Translations under genes and position numbers: made by a program | DNA from: Congeria kusceri | Taxonomy: Eukaryota; Mollusca; Bivalvia; Myida; Dreissenidae | DNA: 64,000 nucleotides | Direction of reading: 5' to 3' | Assembly: GCA_027627225.1 (NCBI GenBank) | Contig: CM051028.1 | Location: 19,115,701 to 19,179,700, forward strand | Shown: positions 48,082 to 60,150 of the stretch, in pieces | How positions within the stretch are numbered: the stretch's first letter is position 1 | Layout: each line of letters opens with the position of its first letter | The notes under the pieces: model-generated | What the model was told of the DNA's origin: nothing | Databases searched by the model: none | The model's input: only the letters and a program-made list of their open reading frames with translations

Positions 48082-48360
48082 TACTATAAAACTTGGATAC
48101 TTTCACAGTTGTTGCTTATGACCATTTCCTATCCACCCATATCACCCAACCTCACTTTGGCCTTGACCTTTACCTAATTTGGACTGTAATCATTCAAAAG
48201 TGCCATTTCTTAGTAAACGACGTTTTACCGTTTCGTCTAGCACCAGCACCGCTTACTACAGCATGTGGATACTTACACAGTTGTTGCTTATGACCATTCC
48301 CAATCCACCCATATCACCAAACCTCACTTTGACCTTGACCTAATTTGGACTTAGAATAAT
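48082..48360 (+). repeat. Dispersed bivalve-type repeat, right part plus a second unit
   Basis: 48084-48222 continues the repeat broken at 35886. 48223-48350 is a second related unit: GCACCAGCACCGCTTACTAC, then ACACAGTTGTTGCTTATGAC and the CTTTGACCTTGACCTAATTTGGAC end. It preserves the uninserted TA at 48254-48255. Confidence 0.85.
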
Positions 48361-48575
48361 TCAATTTAAATTAACAATATAGATCTACCAGTAAATCAAT
48401 GAGACTGAGAAATTTTCTGTCTTATATATTTCTTTAGCCATCCATAGAGCTGTATGTAGCTGAGCCTCCAGCAGTGGCTCCAGCTTTTTATTTACACATT
48501 TTTGGGCTGCTTGCATATAACGTTTTTCCCTAATACGTTAATTGCAATCAAGTGGTCATCACAGTTCTGATGTCT

Positions 48576-49023
48576 GACAAGAGCCGATTGGTGATAGTTT
48601 GTAGTTCCCTAGACAAACAAAGATTTGCTAGGACAAGAGCCGATTGGTGATAGTTTGTAGTTCCCTAGACAAACAAAGATTTGCTAGGACGAGAGCCGAT
48701 TGGTGATAGTTTGTAGTTCCCTAGACAAACAAAGATTTGCTAGGACAAGAGCCGATTGGTGATAGTTTGTAGTTCCCTAGACAAACAAAGATTTGCTAGG
48801 ACGAGAGCCGATTGGTGATAGTTTGTAGTTCCCTAGACACACAAAGATTTGCTAGGACAAGAGCCGATTGGTGATAGTTTGTAGTTCCCTAGACACACAA
48901 AGATTTGCTAGGACAAGAGCCGATTGGTGATAGTTTGTAGTTCCCTAGACAAACAAAGATTTGCTAGGACAAGAGCCGATTGGTGATAGTTTGTAGTTCC
49001 CTAGACAAACAAAGATTTGCTAG
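48576..49023. repeat. 56-bp satellite, eight copies
   Basis: Units begin GACAAGAGCCGATTGGTGAT or GACGAGAGCC... at 48576, 48632, 48688, 48744, 48800, 48856, 48912 and 48968. They are nearly identical and differ at a few positions (A/G at unit base 4, AAACA/CACA). Each holds one CCGATTGG, an inverted CCAAT box. Confidence 0.97.
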
Positions 49024-51148
49024 TACTTGGCTCCTCATTGGTAGGTTTGTTGACTTTGTAGTTTTGGCTGCCGTTTTTCCGCCATATTTGTGTTTTATGC
49101 AGATGATAAGCAAAGACATCATTTAAAAATCTATACTCCATCATTCGGTTCACTTATTTTAAGTATTTAACTGCCCCGATGTGGAAAATCCCGATGTGAA
49201 AGCTGTGCATGTGCAAATACACAGTTTGTCACTACCAGTTTATTTTTAGAACACAACAGATTCTTGCATGACACAATTATGGACAGCAAAAGTGAAAGTA
49301 CTTTGGATTTTTCGTACGTGCCTGTCACATACAGTAGATGATAGTTTAAATTGTCAGTACGTTTAATCAGTATTATGTGCCTGATTCAAGCACATATGTA
49401 CGTGAATGGGAACACTGTGTATATTGTTGTAACACATAATATTTCAAAAGCAGTTAAACTCGGTATCATTTGCATCTATATATTTCTGACAAATCAAACT
49501 TTAAAGGTCACAAAAGCAACGTACTGATATGTTAAACAGTTGGCTTCATTGCTAGGGTTATGGTTGTCAGCTTCAGATTTATGACTTCAATGCATTGAAA
49601 GTAAACATTGTAAAAGACAACAACATGCACTTCATGGTGCAGTGTATCCTCCGCTTGTCAGCCTTGCTAAGACCAGCATGATGTTGGCTCAGTCTGTCTG
49701 GCATTTCTACTGATTGCAGTAAGGCACTAGTTAGTGCAACCATCAGGGACTACCCTGATTATTGGATATATTGGGTATAGCTGTTCAAGTTGCCATTTAA
49801 TGGCCATTTTGCTGTCATCGTATACTGCGGACACTGTTTTTATTACAGTCATGGCCTTGTGACCAAACAAAAGTGGGTACAGTCTGTCCATGTTGTAATG
49901 ATTAGGTTTATTGGAGACACACAGTTACCGTGTACACAATTTTTGTTTAGGGTGTTTGTACTGCCCAATAACAGGCAATTGGGTGCTATCCTACCGAAAG
50001 GAAACAAGTAGGTGGGATTTGGGAGCAGTGTCATCACATAGTGAGTTATCAGGCTGTGACCATAGCAGACTGGGGAGTGACCAGTCCAATTTTTTTTCCA
50101 AAGAGCTGCTCATTGATAGATGTGTTTTTTTTTAAACAAATTAAAATCATTTGTTTACTTGTTAATGAAAAATGAAAATCCTTTTTATTACTTTAACTTT
50201 TTTAATGACCTGTATGGATGTATATTTTTTACATTTTATGCTAGCATTGTAAATTTGTGAACTTAAGCTTTTGTTTCATACGCTGTGAACTTGCAGCTTT
50301 TTTTATAAGCACAGTCAAGTTGCCTGACCAGATTTACATTTGGCTTGCATGTTATTTGATGTTATTTAAATGTCATGGACAATATTTTTTGTCCTTTACT
50401 TTCAATGTAATGAAGCCAGTCCTAACTTTGCATATACCATTGTTTGTATCCAATAGTTGTGTAACCATATCACTGACCCATATCGCGATATATTGCATAT
50501 TTTGAAATATATTGCCCAAATTGAAATGCAGTTTCTCTTCCTTATCTCACAAAAAATACCTAGGTTTTTTATGATAATTTAGTATGCTGTGTTCATTGCT
50601 AAACTTTAATTCACGTAAAGATCGTAATGTTCAATATCTAGCAAACAAGACAAGAAATACCATAAATCTCACCAGCATCTATTTGCTTTTCATGCATGAA
50701 CATTTACGTTTTCAAGAATAAATTTTTAGCTTGACTTTTCTAAGAAAAAAACTAGAACTCTTTCCCTCGCTCTGTCGTTTGCATCTGTGTCAGCTTCAAC
50801 GTCTGCGTAATAGTTCAGTTTTTTGGTTGAGTTGGTTGGTTAAGTTTTTTCTATATCAGTCCATATCTAAAAAACTATCAGGTATCCATTCGAAACTTTT
50901 AATACTTCTTCACTATCAAAAGGGTCATTCATTGCAACAAGGCAGGTAACCCTGTGATTTGTATTTCCAGAGTTATCTGCCCTTGTTTGGACTTACCACT
51001 TTGAATATTTTGACATGTTTTTGGTTAAATATAAAATTCCTCAATAACTATCGAAGACATTCAGTTGAAACTCTAGATACTTGTTTATGGTGCTGACCCC
51101 ATTCTCTGAAACATGAGGTGGATCGTTAAAGGATTTTGTTGGGGCCTA
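49024..51148. other. No recognisable gene; repeat fragments
   Basis: About 50728-51000 looks like a dispersed repeat: TTAGCTTGACTTTTC, also seen at about 10838, and TCCAGAGTTATCTGCCCTTG, with a relative at about 17860. The rest is AT-rich without supported exons. Confidence 0.45.
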
Positions 51149-52368
51149 AAATAAAATATTGTTTGTTTCCCCTCCCGTGACCGACCCTGCAAAGTCGCAG
51201 CGCCCGAAAAAATTATAGACCAGAGAAAACAATATTTTATGTTATTTGTGTATGAAAATGCGGGGTGCGAATCCTTAACAAGAGCCAAAAAGTCTGCCAA
51301 TGAGAACACATAAAATTTCCAATATGCAAATGAGCGTCGTCATTATAAAGTTTATCACACCCTCGTTCTAATTTTAATTGGTAAAGGTGCAAGTCGTTTG
51401 TAACACATTTGCGTTACGTATGTGTTTTGTTTTGATATGCATGTTTTTAACAGCCGCGTTTCTAATAAATAACTACAAATTAAAATAGTAAATAAATTAA
51501 TAATTATAAATAGATACAATTTTGGTGAATTTTGAAAGGAACCGTTTACTAAGAATATGAATTACGACGTCATTTAACTCGACAAACTGATCGCGTCAAA
51601 CGTCTTAATTTGTTTAAAAAAATAAAATTACTAAGTCTAGTGATATTTAACGAAAATTTTATTCAAACTCATAACTGCACACGGATTAGTATTATGCAAA
51701 AACTTTGGCTGAGGGAATATTTGAATGAAAACTAGCGGAACTTAAGTCCTTGTCAAAAATGAAAGTAAATAAACTTCAGAGCCTTTTCTTTTTATTTTAA
51801 TTTATCAAAAATGTTGTGTTGCTTTCTTTTTATTAATGAACAAAGTCTGATTTGTTTTTATTTCCGTAGAATGCTAATTCATTTATGCTCCAGCATTTGC
51901 GTTGTTCAGATACAGTATTACAGATTGATGCTTTTAAACTCTAACCAAGTGCTAAGCGTGTACCTCGCTTTTTAGCTACCAACTGCTAGCCGCAGCTTGA
52001 CAGTCACTGTTTCTATGGCTGTTGCTAACAGTGTTCTGTTTTAGATGCCCGACAAATTGCAACGTCACGCTATTACTCCTTAGTTTTAACAGGTTTTTAT
52101 CACTAACACTCTTGTTTTTAACGTATGTTATTGTTTGTTCAATGTTGATAAATTATTGTAAAGTAATTAGAACATAGTATTACGTAAATAAGCAGAACGT
52201 TATTAATCTACTACAACGAAAATATTAAGAATGAATACTATAACATAACATTTCGAACATTAGGAAAAAATGAATGAAAATTACTTATTGTGTATACAAA
52301 TAAAATATTTATCCGAGCTTTATTAGCATGGGTCGCGGGAGAGGAAACAAATAATATTTTATTTTCCG
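51149..52368. mobile_element. Candidate non-autonomous element with about 35-bp inverted ends
   Basis: AAAATAAAATATTGTTTGTT...CCCTCCCGTGACC at 51149-51183 is matched in reverse complement at about 52333-52368 with few differences. The 1.2-kb interior has no ORF. A target duplication was not evident, so the exact borders and class are open. Confidence 0.6.
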
Positions 52369-53030
52369 CCTTGAGTTATTACCCTTTTTTCAACTTTTCA
52401 GTTTCTCAGTACCTGTATGAGGTCAGTGATTTTATTTGGTATTTTTACAACTACCTGTGCCTTTGAACTAGGGGAATTTTAGCGCGACAAACCTCAAAAA
52501 GGGGAAAATAGTTAAAAAAAAACTATATTCTAAATTGTCAACTGGGTCAGTGAGCATTATATAGCAATAGTTTCGCCATTTATTTTTTATTGTTTCTACT
52601 GATAAATTTCTTTTTATGCATACAAATAACAATTACTGCAGTGTACACACCTGTTGTAAATAACACATGATGAAATAATTCCTAAACTTTATATTCGATA
52701 ATTATTTAAAGTTATACAAAAGTTAAACACTGATTACAATTACAGTTCAACTTTATTGTCCGTAAAATGTTCTGACTTCATTTAGTTACACTGAATGATT
52801 TACACAGAAGTCATTCAGATTTAAGGGGGGATGCAGTTGTTAATTTGTTAAAGAGAGACTTTAGTGGGTTATCTTCCCTTGTCTAGCAGGTGCCCGTATA
52901 GGCGGCGCTGTTGTCGAATAGGTCCATTGTTATTTATTTTCCCTTCCATTGTTTACTTCCGCTAAGATTGACAGTTGATAAACAGAGTTTTAACACGATT
53001 TGATTATATTTCTTCGATAAAGGTGTAAAT

Positions 53031-54902
53031 ATGGCTTCAAAGTTTTGCAGCCTATCTTTAGGACAACTTAGGACAGAGTTAAGAAAGAGAAATGCTAAGT
53101 TATCTGGACGAAAAAAGGAGTTAATCGAGAGGTAGGCTAACATGAATTTTTCTTTTCACTTTTGTTGTTGACGATTAGCGAAGTAAACAAGTTCTTTCAT
53201 TAAATAGTTAAATGTAATAACAGCAATTGATGCAATCTTATATCGCTAATGTCTGCAGTTCATTATTATTAATTGTCCCAAATTCCACAGGAAGCATTGT
53301 AAATTAAATTCAAAATGTGTACATGTCCATACGTTGGAATTAGTGGGTGGGGTAATGCGCTATGTGTGGTTTGTTTGTAGTAATAAATACAATATGTTCT
53401 TTGTTTGCAAAGTCGTCTTTTCTTCATTCTTTTCTTAAAGATGAGGCAGTATATGATTATTAAACAAATGTATTACATAATTGTTTCAGACTAGAGGCCT
53501 ATGACAGAAACCAAAATTTCAACAACTGTGAGGACCTTATGCCAGAATTTAGGATGAGCCTTCCAGTAACCAGTGGCTACAAGGACATCAACAGTGACAT
53601 GAAGATGGCCCCCATTGACCGTCAGAAAGCCACTGACTATCTGGAACGCTTTCAAGTTGAGTTCGACCAAACTGTAACTGCACTGTACAATGACAAATTT
53701 TTAATGTATCTTCGGTTGTTTTCATCAGACAGTCTTAACTTTGTAAAAAGTGCGTGTAGAGCAGAAATGAAGAAAAAGATAAATTATGTGGTAGACATTT
53801 CCTTTACAAAACATGGAATAGTGCACGAGGCGCAGTGCGAATGTGGAGCTGGCGAGGGTCCCTTTGGACATTGCAAGCATATAAGAACTGTATTGTATGC
53901 ATGCCTGAAATTTTTCAAACAGGAGATGTGAAGGTAGAGTCGTCATGTACCGAGCAACTACAGGCATTCCATAGAGCCAAGAAACATACCGGGTCCCCTC
54001 TGAAGGCCAGAGACCTAAACATGGTTGGGGCAGATATTTGTGATATTAAGGACTTTGATCCCCGACTTGTTAGTTTTCGAAATGCCCCTAATTATCAGGA
54101 TCATTTTTACAATAGATGTTTGAACTTTAAAGGAATTTCTAAAACGGCAATATTTCAGACCTTTGCACCAGCAAATATATATGCAGTCAACAATGATCAT
54201 GACTATTTTGAAGTGACACATGAAGAAAACTTTCTAAATCAGAGTAAAATAACTAAAATAACAACAGAAGAGTGCTGTGAACTGGAAGTTTTGACAAGGG
54301 GACAAAACAAATGATCATTGGTTCAAGGAACGTGGAAAAAGAATCCAGTCATCCAACTACCACCGGATATGTACAGCAACAGAAAAGGCCAATTTAGCAG
54401 CATTGGCTTCCACAATGGTATCTGGACATGTAACTAAGCAAAATGAAGCGATTCGCCATGGCTGTAAATATGAAAAAACTGCAATTCACGTGCGCGAAAT
54501 GTTAATGTTCAGGCATGTGGCATCACTGTTTCTAAGACCCATCCATTTCTAGGGGCATCTCCTGATGGAATTGTCAGCAAGGATTTAATTGTAGAAGTAA
54601 AATGTCCTTTCAATGCAAAAAATAAAGAGATAAACTCAGTTACTGTGCCATATTTAAAAGAAATCAATGGAAAACTTGCTCTAAGCAAAAAAAATCCATA
54701 TTACTTTCAGATACAGGGACAGTTGTTCTGCTCTGAACGAAAATACTGCGATTTAATTGTGTATACTCTCACTGACATTGTGTACATCCGAGTAACAAGA
54801 AATGAGGCGTTTATCTCTGATATGGTGCACAAACTTGAATTATTTTTTGAGGCACATTTCAAACCAGCACTTTTGGAAAAGTTGTTCTATAAAAATGTGT
54901 AA
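53031..54902 (+). pseudogene. SAP-SWIM-YqaJ protein of the ISL2EU-like element
   Basis: Exon 1 is 53031-53131: ATG then a SAP motif, LSLGQLRTELRKRNAKLSGR, with donor GTAGGC. Exon 2 starts at 53490 after TTGTTTCAG and the AG/A junction keeps frame. A SWIM zinc finger follows (QCECGAGEGPFGHCKHI), then LQAFHRAKKHTGSPLKARDL, and finally a YqaJ-type nuclease core (HPFLGASPDGIV, LIVEVKCPF, YFQIQGQLFC), whose D-ExK residues resemble phage lambda exonuclease. Frame changes are seen near 53900-53930, 54305 and 54500-54540. YqaJ nucleases process DNA ends; its part in transposition is not known. 85 residues at the end are uninterrupted. Confidence 0.82.
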
Positions 54903-55637
54903 AATAATGTTCTGCAAAAGAAATGAAACAAAAAGTTCATGTGAAAATAAATGCATTTTGTAATGTTGTATGAATTATCATGATATGTATTTTTTGTTAT
55001 TATATTTGTCATTATATATGTATTCAAATAAATTGTTTTATTGAAAATTGTGTTGTTTGAACAGAACTGCATAAATATGAAGTATGTTGTTTACAGTCAG
55101 CATTCATAAAGCACCTCAGGAAAAATTTAAGTACATTCCTTAAATTATCAGAATTCCTAAAGTCTTTTGCTTTTTTATATAGATGTCTTCTTGTATTAAA
55201 TTTGTTTTTGCTGTAAATTATTTACTTTTGTTATAGTATTTTGGCAAAAAAACAACAGAAATCATAATAATTTCCATAGCAAATTGTATCTGAAATTTTC
55301 ACTTAAATAAAACTTAAGATTTCGCTTAGGAGCTTTATGAATACCAGCCCGTACCAGAGTTTAATTTCAGCTGCAAAAGTAACAAATCACTATTTTAAAA
55401 CTTTATTTATTAAGCAATCACATGTAATACATCAACTTCAACATGAATAATGAACAGTCATATTGACAAACAAATGTCTAGTATTACTGTAATAACATGT
55501 ACTTTCTAATACTGATAACCATAGACTAATACACATGATCATCAGACATTTTTTTATTCAGAATGGTAAATGACAACATAAAAATGACATTTTTTACTAC
55601 ACTTAGCTACATGTACAACCGTGATTGTAGCAATTCT

Positions 55638-57573
55638 TTAAGAATATGTAGACACAATGCCATTTCTGAAATTGCATAGCATGAAACATACAAAAATTAT
55701 CTCTGATGACAACTTAGTCTCTGTGGCAGTCAGAGGTTCAGTTAAAATTCTGTATGTTTTTCCAAGACCAATGATTCTTTCTACATGCACACGTTTGCTA
55801 GAAATTTTCCTATCTTTAATAACAGTATCATTTGACATTCTGTTCTTTTTCTTAAAAAAGGTTGGTATATTAATATGCACATCATGTGGTGCAATAATGT
55901 CCTGTACATTAAAACCTTTGTCAGCCATTATACTGTCATTTTTGGAACAAAGCCTGGTCAGTGAACTCCGTTCAACTATTTGCCTGTCACTTGTAGCACC
56001 TCCATAGGCTGGGGACACATAAGAAATAAGACCGCCAGGGGTACTGCCAATCACCTTAACTGTATTTCGGTTTTTGTAAGTCGAAAAAGTGGCTTGTTGA
56101 GCCGTTGGATTTTTCGGTTTTTTAATTGGGCACTCGGTACCATCAATTATGACGCGTGTTTTGGGGTATAGCCTCTTGAAGCTGCTTGGAGCGAAATAGC
56201 GGACTAAAGTTTGTGATGGCCATATGTTAATTTCTTTCCACTGTTTTTCCATGTACAAGACCCAAGTAATAAAAATGTTCGACACCACACTTTCAGAAAC
56301 ATTAAATAATCGCGACAGTTCAAAGTTTGTCATGTGTCGCCTTAACTTTATCAAAGTAATAAAAAATTGATCAGCAACACATATACTCGAAACAGAATGA
56401 TACACATAATTAAGATGGTATGCTGCTGGTCCAAGTGTGTTCAACACGAAAAAGAACTTCATGTAATTTTCAAGTCCAGTATAGAAGTGGACGGCTGGCG
56501 CATCATTGTCAAAATTGTGGATGCTAAATGCAGGTGTTGTTGTTGTTTGCATCGCCGCATCTTCCATTACACACTCTGTTTGTACACAAGAATCTATAAA
56601 TGTCACTTTTTCATCCGTGATTGAGATTATTTGCTCCACACATTCCTGCTGGGTTACAACTTCTTCGCTGGCACCCACATCGATATCAGAAGTAACAATG
56701 TCTATTTTGGTTGCAATGAACTCAGGTTCAAAACTCATGTTTTCTCCAGATTGTTCCATATTTGTCACATCTTCAAACAACTTACGTTTCCGGTTTTCTC
56801 GTTCTAGACGACGTTCTTTTCTCTCCTGGTTCTTCGCAACAGTCGCCTTGTTTGTCCATGAAAAAATACTGGGGACAGCTGTTTTTCGCAGAGCCCGCTT
56901 ACGTCTTTCATTACCTGAAAAAATAAATACTGAAAAAATAAGTATGTGCTAGAAACAAATGCATATATTTGGTTGTTGCAGCTTTAAGGTTAAATGGATT
57001 AAGAGAATGAGTGTTCAGAAGGTGACAGATTTATCATTTTATTGGTTTCAGTCAAGTAAGATTAAGAAACACCAACATATGATATAGTGTTAGGTTATGA
57101 CACACAATATCACATAATGCATATTTAATTAATCAACAACATTACATTTAATTTTTGAAGCAGTACTGTCGTTGTTGATGCAGAACTTTTCGAAAAATAA
57201 GCCAAGTAACAAATGATGATATTTAGTATATACATGTAAACCAGTTCCATATACTGTACATATACATATGTCATGATTATCTAATGGAGAGAAAACCCAA
57301 ATTCAACATTATAAGCGTAATAATTGTTTATATTTATGATGTTTTTCAACTCAATAGAAAAGCAAACTACCTACCAGTGTATGTAATTGTGTGGTAATCA
57401 TCTTCGGTGAAGTGGTTTTCACACACGTACTAGTATTCGGATGGAGTCCAGATTTCGAACTTTGTTTTCACCCGTCGAATAGCTTGTACCCATGCTGCTC
57501 GACGTTGTTTGTCTTTCGGGAAGTTGTGTCGTCCTTTTCGTGAACATGGAACGCAGCACGTGGTTTCAGGCAT
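55638..57573 (-). pseudogene. THAP-DDE transposase of the ISL2EU-like element
   Basis: Exons 57573-57375 and 56914-55638, intron GTAGGT...TTTCAG, phase 1; total 1,476 nt, 492 codons. Exon 1 starts ATG with METAL-binding CCVPC and NFPKDKQRRAAWVQAI, and exon 2 opens RRKRALRKTAVPSIF: together a THAP zinc-finger DNA-binding domain, including CENHF. An in-frame TAG stands in the THAP domain before YVCENHF, where a sense codon such as Ser is expected. The catalytic domain is DDE_Tnp_4-like: IDGTECPI, STYKNRNTVKVIG, IMADKGFNVQDI and HVERIIGLG. Length and motif order fit the family. Apart from the one nonsense codon the frame is open. Confidence 0.83.
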
Positions 57574-57732
57574 TATTTTATCTTTCTTTTGTCAAGCTGT
57601 CAAACGCTTCGCTTATTAACAATGGCGATAATCTAATGATAAAATCCGAACATATCCGCATAGAGGGACCTACTCGACCAGAGCGCCACCTATATTGGGA
57701 AACAGGGGAGATAAATCGCTAAAGTCGCTCAT

Positions 57733-59331
57733 TCACAATGCTAGCTTCCTATTTTTATCTCCCTTGAATTTTTTAATCAATAAATGGAGATCTTTGTCTG
57801 TGAGGGGCCTGTTGAGGTGGCAAATCCTCATGGTGGCATCTAGATGACTCGGCGTCAACCTGTTTCGCTTCTTGGTATGTATGTTAGCCATTAAAGCGAA
57901 ACTCTCCACGACTGCAGTTGAGGAAGGCATGATCATGCAGAAGTACAGTAGTCGCATGGTGCAAGGGAAGCACTCTTTCAAAACTGCATCATTTCTGAAC
58001 GTTTCATACACTGACTGCAGGGTGGCATTGCCATTTCGCCTGTAATCAAAACAGTTAATGATTTTCTTTTAGTTTGATGTGAGCTACCAAAATAGGCAAA
58101 CATAATGAAATCCAACATTATGTAACGCACAGGGCCAAACAACTTAAACAGTAAGTTCAATATTTATGTTTGTTTAGACTCAGAAAGTACGTACAGGGTT
58201 ATAAATGCTAAAATTTAAACTTGAAGTTTTTAGTTTACTCTAACTGTTAACAAATAGTAAATTTCAAGTAGAAACTTCAGAAAGCTGGAACAATTAGTTT
58301 GAGAGTGTTGGGTAAACTATTTACTCTAAATGATCTTTATATTTCAACTTCCAAGTAACTGACCTGTAAACCTAGCTTGGTAATGTATAATGTGTTAACA
58401 TTTTGAAGATCTTCAATTATATAAAGCTGAACACGAAACATAATCATTTAACTTGAACATAATGATATAAACTTGAAAACAACAAAATGAATAACTTACA
58501 AACAAAACTGTAACATTAACCACAGTGCACTAAAAACTTGTTTTCAAACAGAATATCATGATGTGAAGACTTAGAGTGAATGATTATAATATTGAAAAAT
58601 AGCCATATCATAATAAAAATTCTAAATTAACACATACTCATTCTGATTCCATTTTAGTTTTAAAATAAGTTTTTATGGCTGAATTCTTTGTAAAATAATG
58701 AAAATGCAATTATGGATGTTCAATTGAAAGTTAACAAATGAAAAGAATAGATTTCTGAGAATGGAATCAATGATACTTGGTTAGTCTATCAGTCACACTT
58801 GTCATTGACTTGTCAAACAACTTCCAATAGTGAACAATAAACCAGTAACCAAAACATTAAGTTTGGATACCTAAGCATGTACAGCTGTACTTTAACACTT
58901 TTCAGCTCTGTTTCCAATTGGACTGGGTCCATTAGGGCTGACACTTTGATGGTGTGGTCATTGTTGATGGTGTGGCCATTGAAGGTATCAAACTTTGGGG
59001 ATCCATAGAAATAAACCAACTTCTGAATGGATTCCTGAAAATTGTTGAATGTGTTTTTTTCTAGATATACATGTGTACATGTAAATTGTTGAACTCTAAA
59101 TATTAACTGCTACTTTTTTATAATCTGAATACATGTATTGAAAATAATTTTAAAATGTACAAGAACAAAAAACTAAACTATGGAATGCATCTGGGACAGA
59201 GTTTGAAAACATTAAGTAATGTTATTTTCAATTCAGATATTAACTTACATTCCCATACTCAGACAGGTCGGTCACAATCTGTGGAAGGTTCTGTGGGTTG
59301 AAAAACCCAAAAGCACTCAATACAGGACCCG
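57733..59331 (-). pseudogene. hAT-derived C-terminal gene fragment (ZNF862-like)
   Basis: Exons 59331(?)-59249 (SAFGFFNPQNLPQIVTDL, donor GTAAGT), 59034-58871 (GSPKFDTFNGHTIN, donor GTATCC) and 58039-57733 (hAT dimerisation region LYFCMIMPSSTAVVESFALM, KRNRLTPSHLDATMRICH). Junctions are phase 0 and phase 2, both in frame. The motif normally reads VERSFS-like; here one residue is missing (VVESFA). No BED or catalytic part is seen upstream, where a CATGGAA-rich repeat interrupts the coding text at about 59326. The stop lies only 7 bp from the ISL2EU-like right end. 58040-58870 is intron with nothing recognised. Either an old element remnant or a host-adopted gene fragment. Confidence 0.65.
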
Positions 59332-59699
59332 GGTGAAAAAGTTCCATGTTTTTCCATGGAATTCCATGAAAAATTTGAGGCTGGAGTATTGGAACTAAAT
59401 TTCCAGCCTTTTCCATGCTGAAGCTGGAAAAAAACAGGCTGGAAATCGCTGGAAAAATATGCAGGTAAAACATGGAATATTTTCCATGCTGCATGGTATA
59501 TTTTCCATGCTTTCCATGGAAAAGCATGGAATTTTGTCCATGCTTTTCCATATACATGGAGTATTGGAACTGAAAGGCTGGAATTTTTTCCAGGGTTTTT
59601 CATGGTCCTGCTAACACATTGAGGCTGGAATATTTACCATGGTATATAGTCCAGCATTGATGGAAAACCATGGAAAATATTCCAGCCTGTGCATCCCTG
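59326..59699. repeat. CATGGAA/GCTGGAA inverted-motif repeat
   Basis: About 370 bp made of interleaved TTTTCCATGC, GCATGGAAA, GGCTGGAA and TTCCAGCC words in both orientations, prone to hairpins. The edges read CAGGACCCGGG and GCATCCCTG (CAGG...CCTG), which may be short inverted ends. It sits inside hAT-like coding text. Confidence 0.75.
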
Positions 59700-60150
59700 A
59701 AAATAGCTGAATATGATTTCATACAATAAGAAATATATTAGAAAGTTGAACAAACCAATTTCACCAGAATAATATTTGTCTGATGTATTTAATAGGCCAC
59801 ACATTGGATGTAATTGATAAAAAAGCACTGGTAAGTGTTTAGATTATACTTGCAGACACTGATATCGATAAAGTACACTAATCAAATACAGTGACAATCG
59901 GATGCAATAACTATTATCTTACCTCAAACAGAATACTTGCCTTTACATCAGTAGTAGTAAATATCAAGTAAGTAACATCATTCTTTAAAATATTGGCATT
60001 TTTATTAAAGATTGGTACTTAGTAAGTTTGTTACATGGCTTCGTACTGACCCTGTACGGCGTGATACGGGTATTAAATTTATATATAATATTTACACAAA
60101 AGACATAAAATCAGAAAAAATCGCTAAAATTAATGTCCATTTGTCCTTGG
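59700..60150. other. Spacer; one possible small minus-strand exon
   Basis: 59924-59962 reads FTTTDVKASILFE on the minus strand before GTAAGA, a possible further exon of the hAT-like gene. Nothing else is seen. Confidence 0.3.

Larger units (their letters stand above)
52857..57726. mobile_element. ISL2EU-like DNA transposon (YqaJ protein + THAP-DDE transposase)
   Basis: About 4.87 kb. The ends are imperfect inverted repeats: GACTTTAGTGGGTTATCTTC at 52857 against a GACTTTAGCGATTTATCTCC end at 57726. Similarity continues about 65 bp to GTCGAATAGGTCC/GTCGAGTAGGTCC. Two converging genes lie inside: a SAP-SWIM-YqaJ protein (plus) and a THAP plus DDE_Tnp_4 transposase (minus). A transposase paired with a YqaJ nuclease is the hallmark of ISL2EU elements. 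I could not define a target duplication. 54903-55637 between the genes holds only UTR-like AT-rich sequence. Both ORFs are broken, so the copy is probably dead. Confidence 0.82.

Noticed and set aside
48576..49023. CRISPR-like array
   Set aside because: The 56-bp units are directly abutting with no unique spacers, and the genome is eukaryotic; this is a satellite.
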